Origin: JAKANT01 sp035502095
Lineage (GTDB): Bacteria > Pseudomonadota > Gammaproteobacteria > Burkholderiales > Burkholderiaceae_F
Direction: 5' to 3'
Assembly: GCA_035502095.1 (NCBI GenBank)
Contig: DATJUX010000008.1
Coordinates: 124,001-188,000 of the forward strand
DNA: 64,000 nucleotides
Below the pieces are notes generated by a model. The model was not told the origin of the DNA. It was given only the letters and a program-made list of their open reading frames with translations, and ran no database searches. Made by a program: the position numbers and the translations under genes. Within the stretch, counting starts at the first letter, position 1, and each line of letters opens with the position of its first letter. Of the stretch, positions 35,369 to 44,779 are shown piece after piece.

Positions 35369-35893
35369 TTACCTTTGCGTGGCAAAGAATTCGTCGTAGC
35401 GTTGCACGTAGTCCTGCTGCGCCAACGGCAGGTGGCAGGCACGGCACGCGGCGAAATTTTCCGCGATCCTGTTGCCGCTCGCGTCGTAGCTGTCGTACAC
35501 CCAGTCGCCGTTCTTGAGCTCCTTCGGCACCTTCGATCCGAAGCCGAGCCCCTTCTGCATCAGGAACACCTTCGCGATCTTGTCTTTCACCAGCTTGCCG
35601 TCGGGCCCGAGCGCGGGCGTGCCGTCGGCGTTCGTCTTCGCTGCCCAGTTCTCCATCACGAACATCGCGCCAGCTGCATAGGCGTCGCCGGCGCGCGTCT
35701 TGTACCCGATGGGGTTGACATAGATCTCGCGCACCTGCTTCACATCAGGCCGTTGCACGGCGGACAGGAATTTCGGCCAGGACTGGTAGCCCGCCGGCAT
35801 GGCGATCTCGCCGTCCTCGAGTTTCGGCGCGTCCTGCGGCACGGTCCCGCACGCAGCAAGGAAGATGACAGCAAGCTGGCTGATCCGTTTCAT
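35369..35893 (-). CDS. Cytochrome P460-family lipoprotein
   Basis: A 174-residue exported c-type heme protein. The N-terminus has a lipobox ending at C15 (FLAAC). The C-terminus has the heme-binding motif CRACH at residues 150-154. The middle (MPAGYQSWPKFLS, IYVNPIGYKTRAGDAYAAG, MFVMENW, VFLMQKG) matches the P460 fold, in which family members oxidise hydroxylamine or bind NO or CO. The lysine cross-link of true P460 cannot be judged. The start at 35893 is chosen because it gives a compact lipoprotein signal; an in-frame ATG at 35905 adds four residues. It is convergent with the Crp/Fnr gene. Confidence 0.82.
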   Translation of the reverse strand: MKRISQLAVIFLAACGTVPQDAPKLEDGEIAMPAGYQSWPKFLSAVQRPDVKQVREIYVNPIGYKTRAGDAYAAGAMFVMENWAAKTNADGTPALGPDGKLVKDKIAKVFLMQKGLGFGSKVPKELKNGDWVYDSYDASGNRIAENFAACRACHLPLAQQDYVQRYDEFFATQR

Positions 35894-36182
35894 GGCTTGT
35901 TCCATTCGGGGTACGGAGCTCGGCCGACCCGCGCCGGCCGCAGCGACTCTTCCAGATCGATCGTAAAGCGTACGCCCAAAGCGGCAGCCAGCCTGTCGGT
36001 TATCCGACCAGATCGCCGATGCGCGCCGCAGCCCCCGCGGCAGGGCGCCGCTTCGCGCGTGTCGATCACAGGTCAGACGAGCGCTCGCGAGGGATCCTGT
36101 CGCATCCCGTAGTCCGGTGCGCCGCCCTCTGATGACGACCGCCCGTGCCGCCGCGTATCGTCGTGTTCAGGGAGGGCAAAGA

Positions 36183-37037
36183 ATGAGAACGGTCGCGTTG
36201 CCGGATGGCGCCCGTATGCCCGCACTCGGATTGGGCACCTGGCGCATGGGGGAACGGGCGGGAAACCGCCGCGCCGAGGTCGACGCGGTGCGCACGGCGC
36301 TGATGCTCGGCTATCGCCTGGTCGATACCGCGGAGATGTACGGCAATGGCAACGCCGAGGAAATCGTCGGCGAGGCGTTGCGCGGCGTCATCGCGACCGG
36401 AGAACTGCGGCGCGAGCAGATCACCGTCGTGAGCAAGGTGCTGCCGCATAACGCATCGAAAGCGGGAACGGCGCGCGCGTGCGAAGCGAGCCTGCGCCGC
36501 CTCGGGCTCGACTGCATCGACCTTTACCTGCTTCACTGGCGCGGCCAGCACCCGCTCGAAGCGACCATCGCCGCTTTCGAGGCGCTGCGCCAGGCCGGTC
36601 GCGTCACGCACTGGGGCGTGAGCAACTTCGACGCCGACGATCTCGCCGAACTGATCGCAACCGGCACCGGCGCGGGCTGCGCCGCTAACCAGGTCTATTA
36701 CTCGGCATCGCGCCGTGGCGTCGAGTTCGATCTCCTGCCCGCGCAGCGCAAGCTGAAGATGCCGGTGATGGCCTATTGCCCGCTCGACGAGGGGACGCTG
36801 GCGCGCAATGCCGGCCTCGCGTCGATCGGCAAGCCGCACAACGCCAGCGCGGCGCAGGTCGCGTTGGCATGGCTGCTGCGTGCGCAGGACGTGATCGTCA
36901 TTCCCAAGGCGGTCAGGCAGGAACATCTGCGCGAGAACTTCAGCGCCGCGGCGTTGACCCTGGGCCCCGACGAACTCGCAGCGATCGACCGCCTGTTCCC
37001 GCCGCCGAAACGCAAGAGCGCGCTGACCATCGTCTGA
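36183..37037 (+). CDS. Aldo/keto reductase
   Basis: A 284-residue (beta/alpha)8 barrel oxidoreductase using NADPH. The tetrad is present: D48, Y53, K85 and H118. Cofactor elements include GVSNFDADDL, NQVYYSASRRGVEFDLLPAQ, and PKAVRQEHLRENF at the phosphate-binding end. A ribosome site GGAGGG lies a few bases before the ATG at 36183. Substrate is unknown; relatives reduce small aldehydes and methylglyoxal. It is divergent from the P460 gene; the 289 bases between them hold no clear gene or motif. Confidence 0.92.
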   Translation: MRTVALPDGARMPALGLGTWRMGERAGNRRAEVDAVRTALMLGYRLVDTAEMYGNGNAEEIVGEALRGVIATGELRREQITVVSKVLPHNASKAGTARACEASLRRLGLDCIDLYLLHWRGQHPLEATIAAFEALRQAGRVTHWGVSNFDADDLAELIATGTGAGCAANQVYYSASRRGVEFDLLPAQRKLKMPVMAYCPLDEGTLARNAGLASIGKPHNASAAQVALAWLLRAQDVIVIPKAVRQEHLRENFSAAALTLGPDELAAIDRLFPPPKRKSALTIV

Positions 37038-37231
37038 CGCCCGCGCGGCCGACGTCGGGGCAACGCAAGGCGCGTGCAACGGGCGCCATGGCGGGACTGC
37101 ACTGGGCCAGCGCTTTGCGTAAAGTCCGCTCCCGGGCGGCCGCCGGCTTTGCGCGGCTCTGCCCCGGCGCACCCGACACAAACAACGACCAGGCCGGGCG
37201 CTCAGCCCATTCGACAAGGGAGATCCCAATC

Positions 37232-39598
37232 ATGGTTCGGCCGTCCGGCACCCTGTGCGCCCGCGCGCTTCGCGCGCTGGCAGTCGTCGCTGTCGCGGCG
37301 CTCGCAGGTTGCGCATCGACACCCTCGGGGCCGCGTTCGGTCGAGATCGAGCGCACGACCTATGGCGTCGCGCACATCCGCGCCAACGACTACGAGAGCC
37401 TGGCCTACGGCGTCGCCTACGCGCACGCGCAGGACAATGTCTGCCAGACCGCCGACCACCTCGTCACGGTGCGCGGCGAGCGGTCGCGCTACTTCGGTCC
37501 TGCCGCGACCGGGCGCCTCGGGTTGCGTGTGTTGCCGAACGAGCAGATCGATCTTTTCATCCGCTCGCACATGGACGATGCCAAGCTCGTGCGCGCTTAC
37601 AGCCAGATGAGCCGCGAGGCGCAGGAAATGGCGCGCGGCTACGTCGCCGGCTACGACCGGTATCTCGGCGACACGGGCCTCGACAAGCTGCCCGCCGCGT
37701 GCCGCAACGCGCGCTGGGTGCAGCCGATGACCATGCTCGAGTATTTTCGCCTTGGCGAGCAGCAGACGGTGCTGGGCGGGGCAGGCGCATTCGCCGACGC
37801 GATCGTCGCCGCGCGACCCCCCGCGGGAACCGGGTCGCTCGATGCGCCCGGGGACGCAGTCGCGCGCGCCGCGCCGCAGTCGCCTGCGACGTCATCGGAC
37901 GAGAGCGAAGCCGGCAGCAACGGCTGGGCATTCGGGCGGGACGCCACCACGAACGGGCGCGGCCTGCTGCTCGGCAATCCGCACTTCCCGTGGACGGGCA
38001 CGAACCGTTTCTGGCAGATGCACCTCACGATCCCCGGCGAGCTCGATGTCATGGGGGCCTCGACCGGCCACACTGCCGTGGTGCAGATCGGCTTCAACCA
38101 TGACGTCGCCTGGACGCACACGGTTTCCACGGGCAAGCGGTTCACGCTGTTCGAACTGAAGCTGGTCCCGGGCGATCCGACTGCGTACGTCGTCGACGAT
38201 CGCGAGATGCGCATGGAACCCAAGCCGATCGACGTGGAAATGCTCGGTACCGACGGCCATATCACGCTGCGGCAGCACACGTTCTGGACCACCGTCTACG
38301 GGCCGGTGGTCGTGCTGCCGCGCCTCGGCTTGAACTGGACCACCACCACCGCGTATGCGCTGAAGGATGCCACCGCGGGCAACGCCCGCGCGACCGATGC
38401 GTGGCTCGCGATCAATCGCGCGCGCAACGTGCAGGAGATTCGAGCCGCCATCGGCAACCTCGGTATTCCCTGGGTCAATACCATCGCAGCGGACCGCGAC
38501 GGCAATGCGATGTATGCCGACGTCTCTGTGGTGCCGGACGTGAACGCGGACCAGCTGAAGCGCTGCGCGCCCTCGGCCCCGGCAGCGCGCCTGTTCGACG
38601 CCGCCGGCCTGACCGTGCTCGACGGTTCGCGCTCGGCCTGCGACTGGAACCTCGACACCACCTCGCCGGTCCCGGGCCTGACGCCGCCTGCCCGCATGCC
38701 GGTGTTGATTCGCAGCGACTGGGTGCAGAACAGCAACGACAGCTATTGGCTGAGCCACCCGGGCGCCACGCCGCCCGGTATTTCGCCGCTGGTCGGGCCC
38801 GTCGACGTACCGCAGCGCCTGCGGACGCGCATCGGCATCGACGAGATCCAGAGGCGACTCGCCGGCACCGACGGTCTCGACGGCAACCGCTTCGGCATCG
38901 CTTCGCTGCAGGCCGTCCTGATGCGCGACCGCAACTTCGCGGCAACGCTGGTGCTCGACGATCTGCTGGCCGCGTGCGGCGATGCGCCGGCCGCGGCGCA
39001 CGAGGCATGCACGGCCCTGCACGGCTGGGACCGCACCGACAACCTCGACTCGACGGCTGCGCACCTGTTTCGCGAGTTCTGGCGCAGGGCAAAGGACGTG
39101 CCGAACGTCTGGCGCGTGCCGTTCGATCCGAAGGACCCGGTCGGGACGCCGAGCGGTCTGCGCATGACCGACGAGGCGGTACGCGCGAAGATCTGGGATG
39201 CGCTGGCGGGCGCGGCCGCCGAGTCGAAGAAGGCCGGTTTCGCGCTCGACGCGCCGCTCGGCAAGGTGCAGGTGAAGCCGACCGCGCTGGGCAGGATCGG
39301 CGTGCATGGCGGCGACGAGTTCGAAGGCGTGCTGAACAAGATCGAAACGCTGCCACTGGGGCCGCAAGGCCTCGAGCCCATCTACGGCACGAGCTATGTG
39401 CAGACGGTGACCTTCGACGACCGCGGCCCGGTCGCCGAGGCATTCCTGACCTATGGCCAGTCGAGCGACCCCGATTCGCCGCGCGCCTTCGATCAGCTGC
39501 CGGCGTTTTCGCGCAAGCAATGGCCGAAGCTGCCATTCCACCCGCAGGACGTCGCCGCGCAACGAGTCGGGGACGTGCTCAAGCTCATGCTGCCGTGA
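37232..39598 (+). CDS. PvdQ/QuiP-like Ntn-hydrolase acylase (penicillin amidase family), lipoprotein
   Basis: A 788-residue exported acylase of the N-terminal nucleophile superfamily. A signal peptide with lipobox LAGC27 is followed by the alpha chain, a spacer of about 25 residues, and the cleavage site G228/S229 in EAGSNGWAFG. S229 would become the N-terminal nucleophile of the beta chain. Beta-chain landmarks include LLLGNPHFPWTG, GFNHDVAWTHTVS and WTTVYGPVVVLP. Family members hydrolyse acyl-homoserine lactones, aculeacin A or penicillins, and the closest named types are PvdQ and QuiP. The start has a GGGAG site. Activity on quorum signals is possible but not shown by sequence. Confidence 0.88.
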   Translation: MVRPSGTLCARALRALAVVAVAALAGCASTPSGPRSVEIERTTYGVAHIRANDYESLAYGVAYAHAQDNVCQTADHLVTVRGERSRYFGPAATGRLGLRVLPNEQIDLFIRSHMDDAKLVRAYSQMSREAQEMARGYVAGYDRYLGDTGLDKLPAACRNARWVQPMTMLEYFRLGEQQTVLGGAGAFADAIVAARPPAGTGSLDAPGDAVARAAPQSPATSSDESEAGSNGWAFGRDATTNGRGLLLGNPHFPWTGTNRFWQMHLTIPGELDVMGASTGHTAVVQIGFNHDVAWTHTVSTGKRFTLFELKLVPGDPTAYVVDDREMRMEPKPIDVEMLGTDGHITLRQHTFWTTVYGPVVVLPRLGLNWTTTTAYALKDATAGNARATDAWLAINRARNVQEIRAAIGNLGIPWVNTIAADRDGNAMYADVSVVPDVNADQLKRCAPSAPAARLFDAAGLTVLDGSRSACDWNLDTTSPVPGLTPPARMPVLIRSDWVQNSNDSYWLSHPGATPPGISPLVGPVDVPQRLRTRIGIDEIQRRLAGTDGLDGNRFGIASLQAVLMRDRNFAATLVLDDLLAACGDAPAAAHEACTALHGWDRTDNLDSTAAHLFREFWRRAKDVPNVWRVPFDPKDPVGTPSGLRMTDEAVRAKIWDALAGAAAESKKAGFALDAPLGKVQVKPTALGRIGVHGGDEFEGVLNKIETLPLGPQGLEPIYGTSYVQTVTFDDRGPVAEAFLTYGQSSDPDSPRAFDQLPAFSRKQWPKLPFHPQDVAAQRVGDVLKLMLP

Positions 39599-39625
39599 TA
39601 CCGGCGGCCACTCGTGTGGCGGGCG

Positions 39626-40093
39626 TTAGAAGAAACTCATCGTCAGCCACTCGATGACCAGGGCGGGCTTGGTCTCGCCTTCGATCTCCACGGTCGTGTC
39701 GTAGCGCGATTGCACGCGATTGCCCGGCTGTTCCTCCAGCGCGCGCAGCACGAAGCGGGCCCGCACGCGCGCACCGCTTTTCACCGGGGTGACGAACCGC
39801 AGGCGGTCGCAGCCGTAGTTGACGCCGAACCTGGCGCCCGCGATGCGCGGGCAGACCTGGTACGCCATCTGCGAGAGCATCGAAAGCGTGAGGAACCCGT
39901 GCGCGATCGTGCCGCCGAACGGCGTCTTGCTCGCCTGTTGCGGATCGATGTGGATGAAGTTGTGGTCGCCCGTGAGATCGGCGAAGCCATGGATCGTCGC
40001 CTGGTCGATGCGTATCCACTCGGAGACGCCGATCTCGGCGCCGATGCGCGCCGCAAGCGCACTCTTTTCCATCACGCGGACCGGACCTTCCAT
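39626..40093 (-). CDS. MaoC-like (R-specific enoyl-CoA hydratase fold) dehydratase
   Basis: A 155-residue hotdog protein. The catalytic element FADLTGDHNFIHIDPQQA (about residues 38-55) has the Asp/His pair of MaoC and PhaJ hydratases. IAHGFLTLSMLSQMAY and GVNYGCDRLRFVTPVKSGAR complete the fold. The protein resembles the NodN branch. It would hydrate a 2-enoyl-CoA with R stereochemistry or bind a related ester. The ATG at 40093 is preceded by GGAGCGACG. It is convergent with the acylase gene. Confidence 0.88.
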   Translation of the reverse strand: MEGPVRVMEKSALAARIGAEIGVSEWIRIDQATIHGFADLTGDHNFIHIDPQQASKTPFGGTIAHGFLTLSMLSQMAYQVCPRIAGARFGVNYGCDRLRFVTPVKSGARVRARFVLRALEEQPGNRVQSRYDTTVEIEGETKPALVIEWLTMSFF

Positions 40094-40271
40094 CGTCGCT
40101 CCTCTGCGCCCCCGCACCCGGAGCGCGACTTTACCAACTGCGACGCGCGGCCGGCACGCAGGTCATTCACGGCAACCTGAAGTTCACCACGCCGTGCCTG
40201 GTCGTGCGGCTGCTCCAACCGTTCCTGCAAGTGCTGCTAGGCTCGCTGCTCCTGCGTTGAAGGATCGCCCG

Positions 40272-41267
40272 ATGCGGGCTGCCTATTACGAGTCCAAAGG
40301 ACCGGCGCGCGACGTGCTGCGGGTCGGTGAGCGACCGACCCCGCAGCCGGCGGTCGGCGAAGTGCGCGTGCGCGTCCACGCCTCGGCGGTCAACCCGTCC
40401 GACACCAAGGCGCGCGGCGGACTGCGCATCAGGGAGATGCCGTTCCCGCTCGTGATTCCGCACCAGGACGGCGCGGGCATCATCGACGCGGTCGGCCCGG
40501 GCGTCGATGCGGCGCGTTTGGGCGAACGCGTGTGGATCTACGAAGCGAACCTCAACCGGCCGTTCGGCACCGCCGCGCAATACACGTGCGTGCCCGCGCA
40601 CAAGGCGGTCGCGCTGCCGGACGGCATCGACTTCACGATCGGCGCTTGCCTGGGGATTCCGGCGATGACGGCGCATCGCTGCGTCTTCGCCGACGGTCCG
40701 GTCGATGGCAGGACGGTGCTGATTCACGGCGGCGCGGGCGCAGTGGGCTACTACGCCGTGCAGTTCGCGCGACTGGGCGGCGCGGCGCGCGTGATCGCCA
40801 CCGTGAGCCGCCCCCAACAGGCCGACCGCGCCCGTGAAGCGGGCGCTGGCGCTGTCATCGACTATCGCAGCGAGGACCTCGCCGCGCGCGTCAGGGAGAT
40901 CTGCGGTGGAACCCAGGCTTGCGTCGATCGCGTGATCGATGTCGCGTTCGGCGCCAACCTCGCGGTCAATCTGACCGTGCTGCGTCCCTCCGGCGTGATC
41001 GCCACCTACGCCTCGGACGCGCAGCCGGAGCCGAAGATCCCGTTCTGGCCGCTCCTCGCAAAAGACCTCACGGTGCGTTTCGTGCTCGTTTACGCCATGC
41101 CGGAGCAGGCCCACGCGGATGCGGCGGCGTCGATCACCGATGCACTTAAGCGCGGCGCGCTCAAGCACCAGATCCACCGCGTGTTCGAACTCGACGAGAT
41201 CGTCGCGGCGCACGAGGCCACCGAAGCGATGACGAACGTCGGCAAGGTCCTGCTGCGGATAGGCTGA
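40272..41267 (+). CDS. NADPH:quinone oxidoreductase-type MDR protein
   Basis: A 331-residue zinc-independent medium-chain dehydrogenase/reductase. The nucleotide site is GGAGAVGYYAVQFA (about residues 154-167). The N-terminal catalytic domain has HASAVNPSDTKARGG and IPHQDGAGIIDAVGPGVD, typical of quinone reductases and 2-alkenal reductases, without the zinc cysteines. It would use NADPH to reduce quinones or alpha,beta-unsaturated carbonyls. It is divergent from the MaoC gene and convergent with the frameshifted hydrolase, 7 bases apart. Confidence 0.9.
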   Translation: MRAAYYESKGPARDVLRVGERPTPQPAVGEVRVRVHASAVNPSDTKARGGLRIREMPFPLVIPHQDGAGIIDAVGPGVDAARLGERVWIYEANLNRPFGTAAQYTCVPAHKAVALPDGIDFTIGACLGIPAMTAHRCVFADGPVDGRTVLIHGGAGAVGYYAVQFARLGGAARVIATVSRPQQADRAREAGAGAVIDYRSEDLAARVREICGGTQACVDRVIDVAFGANLAVNLTVLRPSGVIATYASDAQPEPKIPFWPLLAKDLTVRFVLVYAMPEQAHADAAASITDALKRGALKHQIHRVFELDEIVAAHEATEAMTNVGKVLLRIG

Positions 41268-41274
41268 CCATCGG

Positions 41275-42130
41275 TCAGTCCAGCGATTCGCACCAACGCT
41301 CGATCGCGGTGCGCACCTCGAGCGGCCTTTCCGTCAGCGGCCAGTGATGACAGTCGATCCATGCGATCTGGTTTAGCGGCAAGGCGGCAATCCGGCGTGC
41401 CATCTCCGCCGGGTTCGTGAACATCCCGCCGCGCGAGAGCAGCGCCAGCACCGGCAGCCGCAGCGAAGCCAGTGGCGGAAGAGGGCGGAACATCTGCACC
41501 AGGTCCTGCAGGTAGTTCGCGGTCCGGACGTGGCGCAGGTCGGCGCGAATCGAGCTGTAGCGACGGATGAACGCCTGCTCCGCCTCCGTCGAGCCGAGCG
41601 CCCGGCGCGCGAGCACGTCGAGCCCCTTGAGGTCGTACGGAGTCACGACGCGCCGTCGCAGGCCGGTCCGGTTGGCAACGCGTACAAACCACCCGCCGGC
41701 GGCCAATAGCGGTCCCAGCGCCGCGATCATGCGCCACTTGCCGCGCAGGGCGGGCCGGAACACCGGATCGATCAAATGCCATGGCGGCGCATCGATCCGG
41801 ATGTCGGCCGGCGAAGGCGAGGGCGACCTGCGCGCCGAGGCTGTGGCCGACCAGGATCGCCTGCCGGGTGCCGCACGAGTCGAGCAGGGCGGCCAGGTCG
41901 TCGCACCAGTGCTCCAGCGTGATGCGGCCGCCGGCAGTCGACTCGCCGTGGCCGCGCCGGTCGAGACGCAGCACGTCGAAATGCCGGGTGAGCGAGGTCT
42001 GTTCGGTAAATTCCGCCCAGCGGCTACGGTTACTCGCCAGGCCGTGCAACAGCAGGATCGGAGGCCGCGTCGATGGCGCCTGCGCGGGCGCGATCGAAAA
42101 AGCGAGCCAGGAGCCGTCCGCCAGCCTCAC
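41275..42130 (-). pseudogene. Alpha/beta hydrolase gene interrupted by a one-base frameshift
   Basis: The 5' part (from a GTG at 42130 or an upstream start) encodes LLLHGLASNRSRWAEF, DRRGHGES and the nucleophile elbow VGHSLGAQVALAF, then continues out of frame after DRCAAMA. The 3' part in another frame resumes at once with LIDPVFRPALRGKW and ends with the His-bearing HHWPLTERP. Reading the T-run (AAA on the plus strand, 41774-41776) as two instead of three bases joins them as AMALIDP without loss. This is therefore either a recent single-base insertion or a sequencing/assembly error. If the frame is repaired, the product is a normal hydrolase of about 285 residues. Confidence 0.75.
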
Positions 42131-42206
42131 CCGGTCGTCACGCTCGACGAACGGCGCCGGGGGCGAGGGCCACCATCGTGCGTGTCGGCCCGCTCCGGCA
42201 ATCGAC

Positions 42207-42959
42207 TCAGCCGCGCCCGACGAACGGCATCTTGGTCGCCATCACGGTCATGAAGAGCACGTTGCTCTCCGGCGGCAGGCTCGCCATGTGCAGCACCGCG
42301 TCGGCGACGTGCTGCAAGTTCATGCGTGGCTCGACCGCCACCTGGCCGTTCGCCTGCAGGACCCCCTGCGTCATGCGTTCGGTCATGTCCGTCGCGGCGT
42401 TGCCGATGTCGATCTGGCCCACCGCGATGTCGTAGGCGCGTCCGTCCAGCGAACCCGACTTGGTGAGCCCGGTGACACCGTGCTTGGTCGCGGTATAGGC
42501 CACCGAAAACGGCCGCGGCGCATGGGCGGAGATCGAACCGTTGTTGATGATGCGGCCGCCGCGCGGGTTCTGCGCCTTCATCAGCTTGAACGCCTGCTGC
42601 ATGCAGAGGAACGTACCGGTCAGATTCGCGTCTACGACCGCCTGCCACTGCGAATACGTGAGGTCTTCGAAGGGCACAGGCGGTGCACCGCTGCCCGCAT
42701 TGTTGAACAGGACGTCGAGGCGCCCGAACACCTCCTCGGTGCGCGCGAACAGGGCATGCACCGATGCCGGGTCGCCGACGTCGGCCGGCACCGCGAGCGC
42801 GTTGTGCGCCTTGTCGTCGGCAAGCTTGATCGTCGCGGCGAGCGCGTCGGCGCGCCGACCCGCGACGACGACCCGGTAGTCGTGCTTCAGGAAGGCAAGG
42901 GCGACGGCGCGGCCGATCCCGCTGCCGGCGCCGGTGACGAGGGCAACCTTGTCCTGCAT
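42207..42959 (-). CDS. Short-chain dehydrogenase/reductase (classical SDR)
   Basis: A 250-residue NAD(P)-dependent oxidoreductase. The cofactor motif TGAGSGIG is at residues 9-16, NNAG near residue 89, and the active site is the serine in NNGSISAHAP with the YTATK motif (Tyr/Lys) 13 residues on. GRR at the end of the second strand suggests NADP preference. It is probably cotranscribed with the frameshifted hydrolase gene downstream. Substrate unknown. The gap of 125 bases to the next gene on the right holds the divergent start region. Confidence 0.9.
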   Translation of the reverse strand: MQDKVALVTGAGSGIGRAVALAFLKHDYRVVVAGRRADALAATIKLADDKAHNALAVPADVGDPASVHALFARTEEVFGRLDVLFNNAGSGAPPVPFEDLTYSQWQAVVDANLTGTFLCMQQAFKLMKAQNPRGGRIINNGSISAHAPRPFSVAYTATKHGVTGLTKSGSLDGRAYDIAVGQIDIGNAATDMTERMTQGVLQANGQVAVEPRMNLQHVADAVLHMASLPPESNVLFMTVMATKMPFVGRG

Positions 42960-43084
42960 GAGCGACTCTCCTCCGCAAAAAGCCTGGCCCGCGCGCGTAC
43001 TTTACGACCTCGCCGGGCCGCGCCCATGACGCGGATGTGCCTGCCCAGTACGATCCGCTGCCCCGCTGGCCCGTCGACAGGAAG

Positions 43085-44746
43085 ATGGCGCAGACAGACC
43101 TGCTCCGCCTCGAACGCCTCAAGGACCGCTTCGGCGCCCCGTTCACCGCACGCAAGCTCGCGGCACTGGCGCAGCTCGCGCGCGCCCGCATGCGCACCGC
43201 GCGCGACGTCCTCCGCCTGCACGAAGCGGTCTGCTTCGTGCGAGCGTATCCCGACGACCGCCGCGTGCTCGCGGCGGCGCAGCGCATCCTGGCGAACTTC
43301 TACCGCCGCGCCGACTTGCGCCGCGAACGCCGCGCGCTCGACCATTCGGGGATCGCAGGCACGACGCACTGGTTTCCGTTCTTCTTTCCGACCGCCGTCT
43401 GGCTCGCCGCGCGCTGGCCGCGTCAACTGGTGTTCGATCGCGGCGACGCGCAGGCCGGCAACAACCTGGCGCAGTGGCTGCCGGTCCTGCTGACGCCGGT
43501 CGAGGCCGACGCGGCGCGCGAGGCGAAGCTGCCCGGGTATGCAGCGCTCGACAAGGTGCGCGCGCGCAACGAGACCGACGCCACGTTCCTGGTGCGGCGC
43601 GTCCTGGCGCTGCCGGGCGACGGCAAAACGCGCGAGGCGTGCTACGACGCGATCAACCCCAGCTGCGAGCTCCTGCCTGCCGCCGATACGCCCTCGCGCA
43701 CGCGCGCGCAGTTTTCGTTCGCGCCGCTCGTGTTCCAGACCGGAGACCTGCAGCGCACGCGCCCGGACCTGCGCGCGAGCATTGCGCGCGCCCCGCGCGG
43801 CGTGGAAGTGCTCGGGCCGCGCGGCGGGCGCGAGCTGATCGATCTCGCGCGCGGCGCCATGGTGACGCGCAAGCGCGACCTGGACGCGTTCGCCTATGGA
43901 GACGAGCGCGAAGCGCTCCTCGTCGACGACGGTGGCGGGCTCGCGTTCGCGTTCAACGGCATGCTGGGGGCGCGGCGCGCGCCCGTCGCGGCGCTGTTCG
44001 GCGGGCTGATGCTGCAAAACGGCGTCCCGACCGGCTATCTGCAAGCCGACTGCGTCGGCGTCGACGTCGCGCTTTCCTTCAACACGTTCGAAACGTTCCG
44101 CGGCGGCGAGTCGGCATACACCTTCGCGCGCCTGCTGGCGGCCCTGCATCACGTGTTCGGCGCGGCGGCGTTTTCGATCGAACCATATCAGCTCGGCGAC
44201 GGCAACGAGGAAGGCCTGGCCTCGGGCGCGTGGTGGTTCTACTTCAAGCTGGGTTTTCGCCCGCGCGACCGCGCCACGCTGCAGCTGGCCGCCGCCGAAC
44301 TGGACCGCATGCGGCGCTCGCCGCGTCATCGCTCCAGCCGCACCACGCTGGCCGCGCTCGCGCGGCGGCATCTGTTCTTCACGGTCGATCCACGGGGGGC
44401 GGCGTTCCTGCCGCCGCTGGCGCGGATCGGATGGCGCTGCGCCGACCGGCTTGCGCAGGTCGCGGGTGCCGATCGCGAGCAGGCCATCGCGATGCTCGAG
44501 CGCGCGGCGCGGGCGCGCACGGGTCTGCGTTCGTTGCGCGGCTTCGCCGAGGACGAGCGGCGTGCCTGGTCGCAGTGGGCGCCGATCCTTGCCCTGCTGC
44601 CGCTGGAACGCTGGCGCGCGGACGAGCGTGCCGGACTAGTCGACGTCGTGCGCGCGAAGGGCGCGCCGAGCGAGCGGACTTATGTCGCGCGCTTTGCCGC
44701 CCACACTCGTCTGCAGCACGACCTGTGGAAGATGGCGCGCGGATGA
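43085..44746 (+). CDS. Large protein of unknown function with acyltransferase-like segment
   Basis: A 553-residue cytoplasmic protein, starting at the ATG at 43085; an in-frame ATG at 43037 would add 16 residues. I do not recognise a named family. Distinct blocks are THWFPFFFPTAVWLAARWPR near residue 105, an acidic metal-free region with LPGDGKTREACYDAINP, then YLQADCVGVDVALSFNTFET and FRGGESAYTFARLL, and SGAWWFYFKLGFRPRD near residue 395. FYFKLGFRP resembles the C-terminal strand of GNAT-type acyltransferases. The preceding block could be its acyl-CoA site, but this is inference. No signal peptide. It is followed 33 bases later by an SDR gene, possibly in one operon. Confidence 0.7.
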   Translation: MAQTDLLRLERLKDRFGAPFTARKLAALAQLARARMRTARDVLRLHEAVCFVRAYPDDRRVLAAAQRILANFYRRADLRRERRALDHSGIAGTTHWFPFFFPTAVWLAARWPRQLVFDRGDAQAGNNLAQWLPVLLTPVEADAAREAKLPGYAALDKVRARNETDATFLVRRVLALPGDGKTREACYDAINPSCELLPAADTPSRTRAQFSFAPLVFQTGDLQRTRPDLRASIARAPRGVEVLGPRGGRELIDLARGAMVTRKRDLDAFAYGDEREALLVDDGGGLAFAFNGMLGARRAPVAALFGGLMLQNGVPTGYLQADCVGVDVALSFNTFETFRGGESAYTFARLLAALHHVFGAAAFSIEPYQLGDGNEEGLASGAWWFYFKLGFRPRDRATLQLAAAELDRMRRSPRHRSSRTTLAALARRHLFFTVDPRGAAFLPPLARIGWRCADRLAQVAGADREQAIAMLERAARARTGLRSLRGFAEDERRAWSQWAPILALLPLERWRADERAGLVDVVRAKGAPSERTYVARFAAHTRLQHDLWKMARG

Positions 44747-44779
44747 TCGATCCGGCGCGCCGAATTCGAGGAGGGTGAC

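Noticed and set aside
40094..40271. Additional gene in the divergent gap before the quinone reductase
   Set aside because: The open frame here is a leftward extension of the reductase frame without protein-like content.
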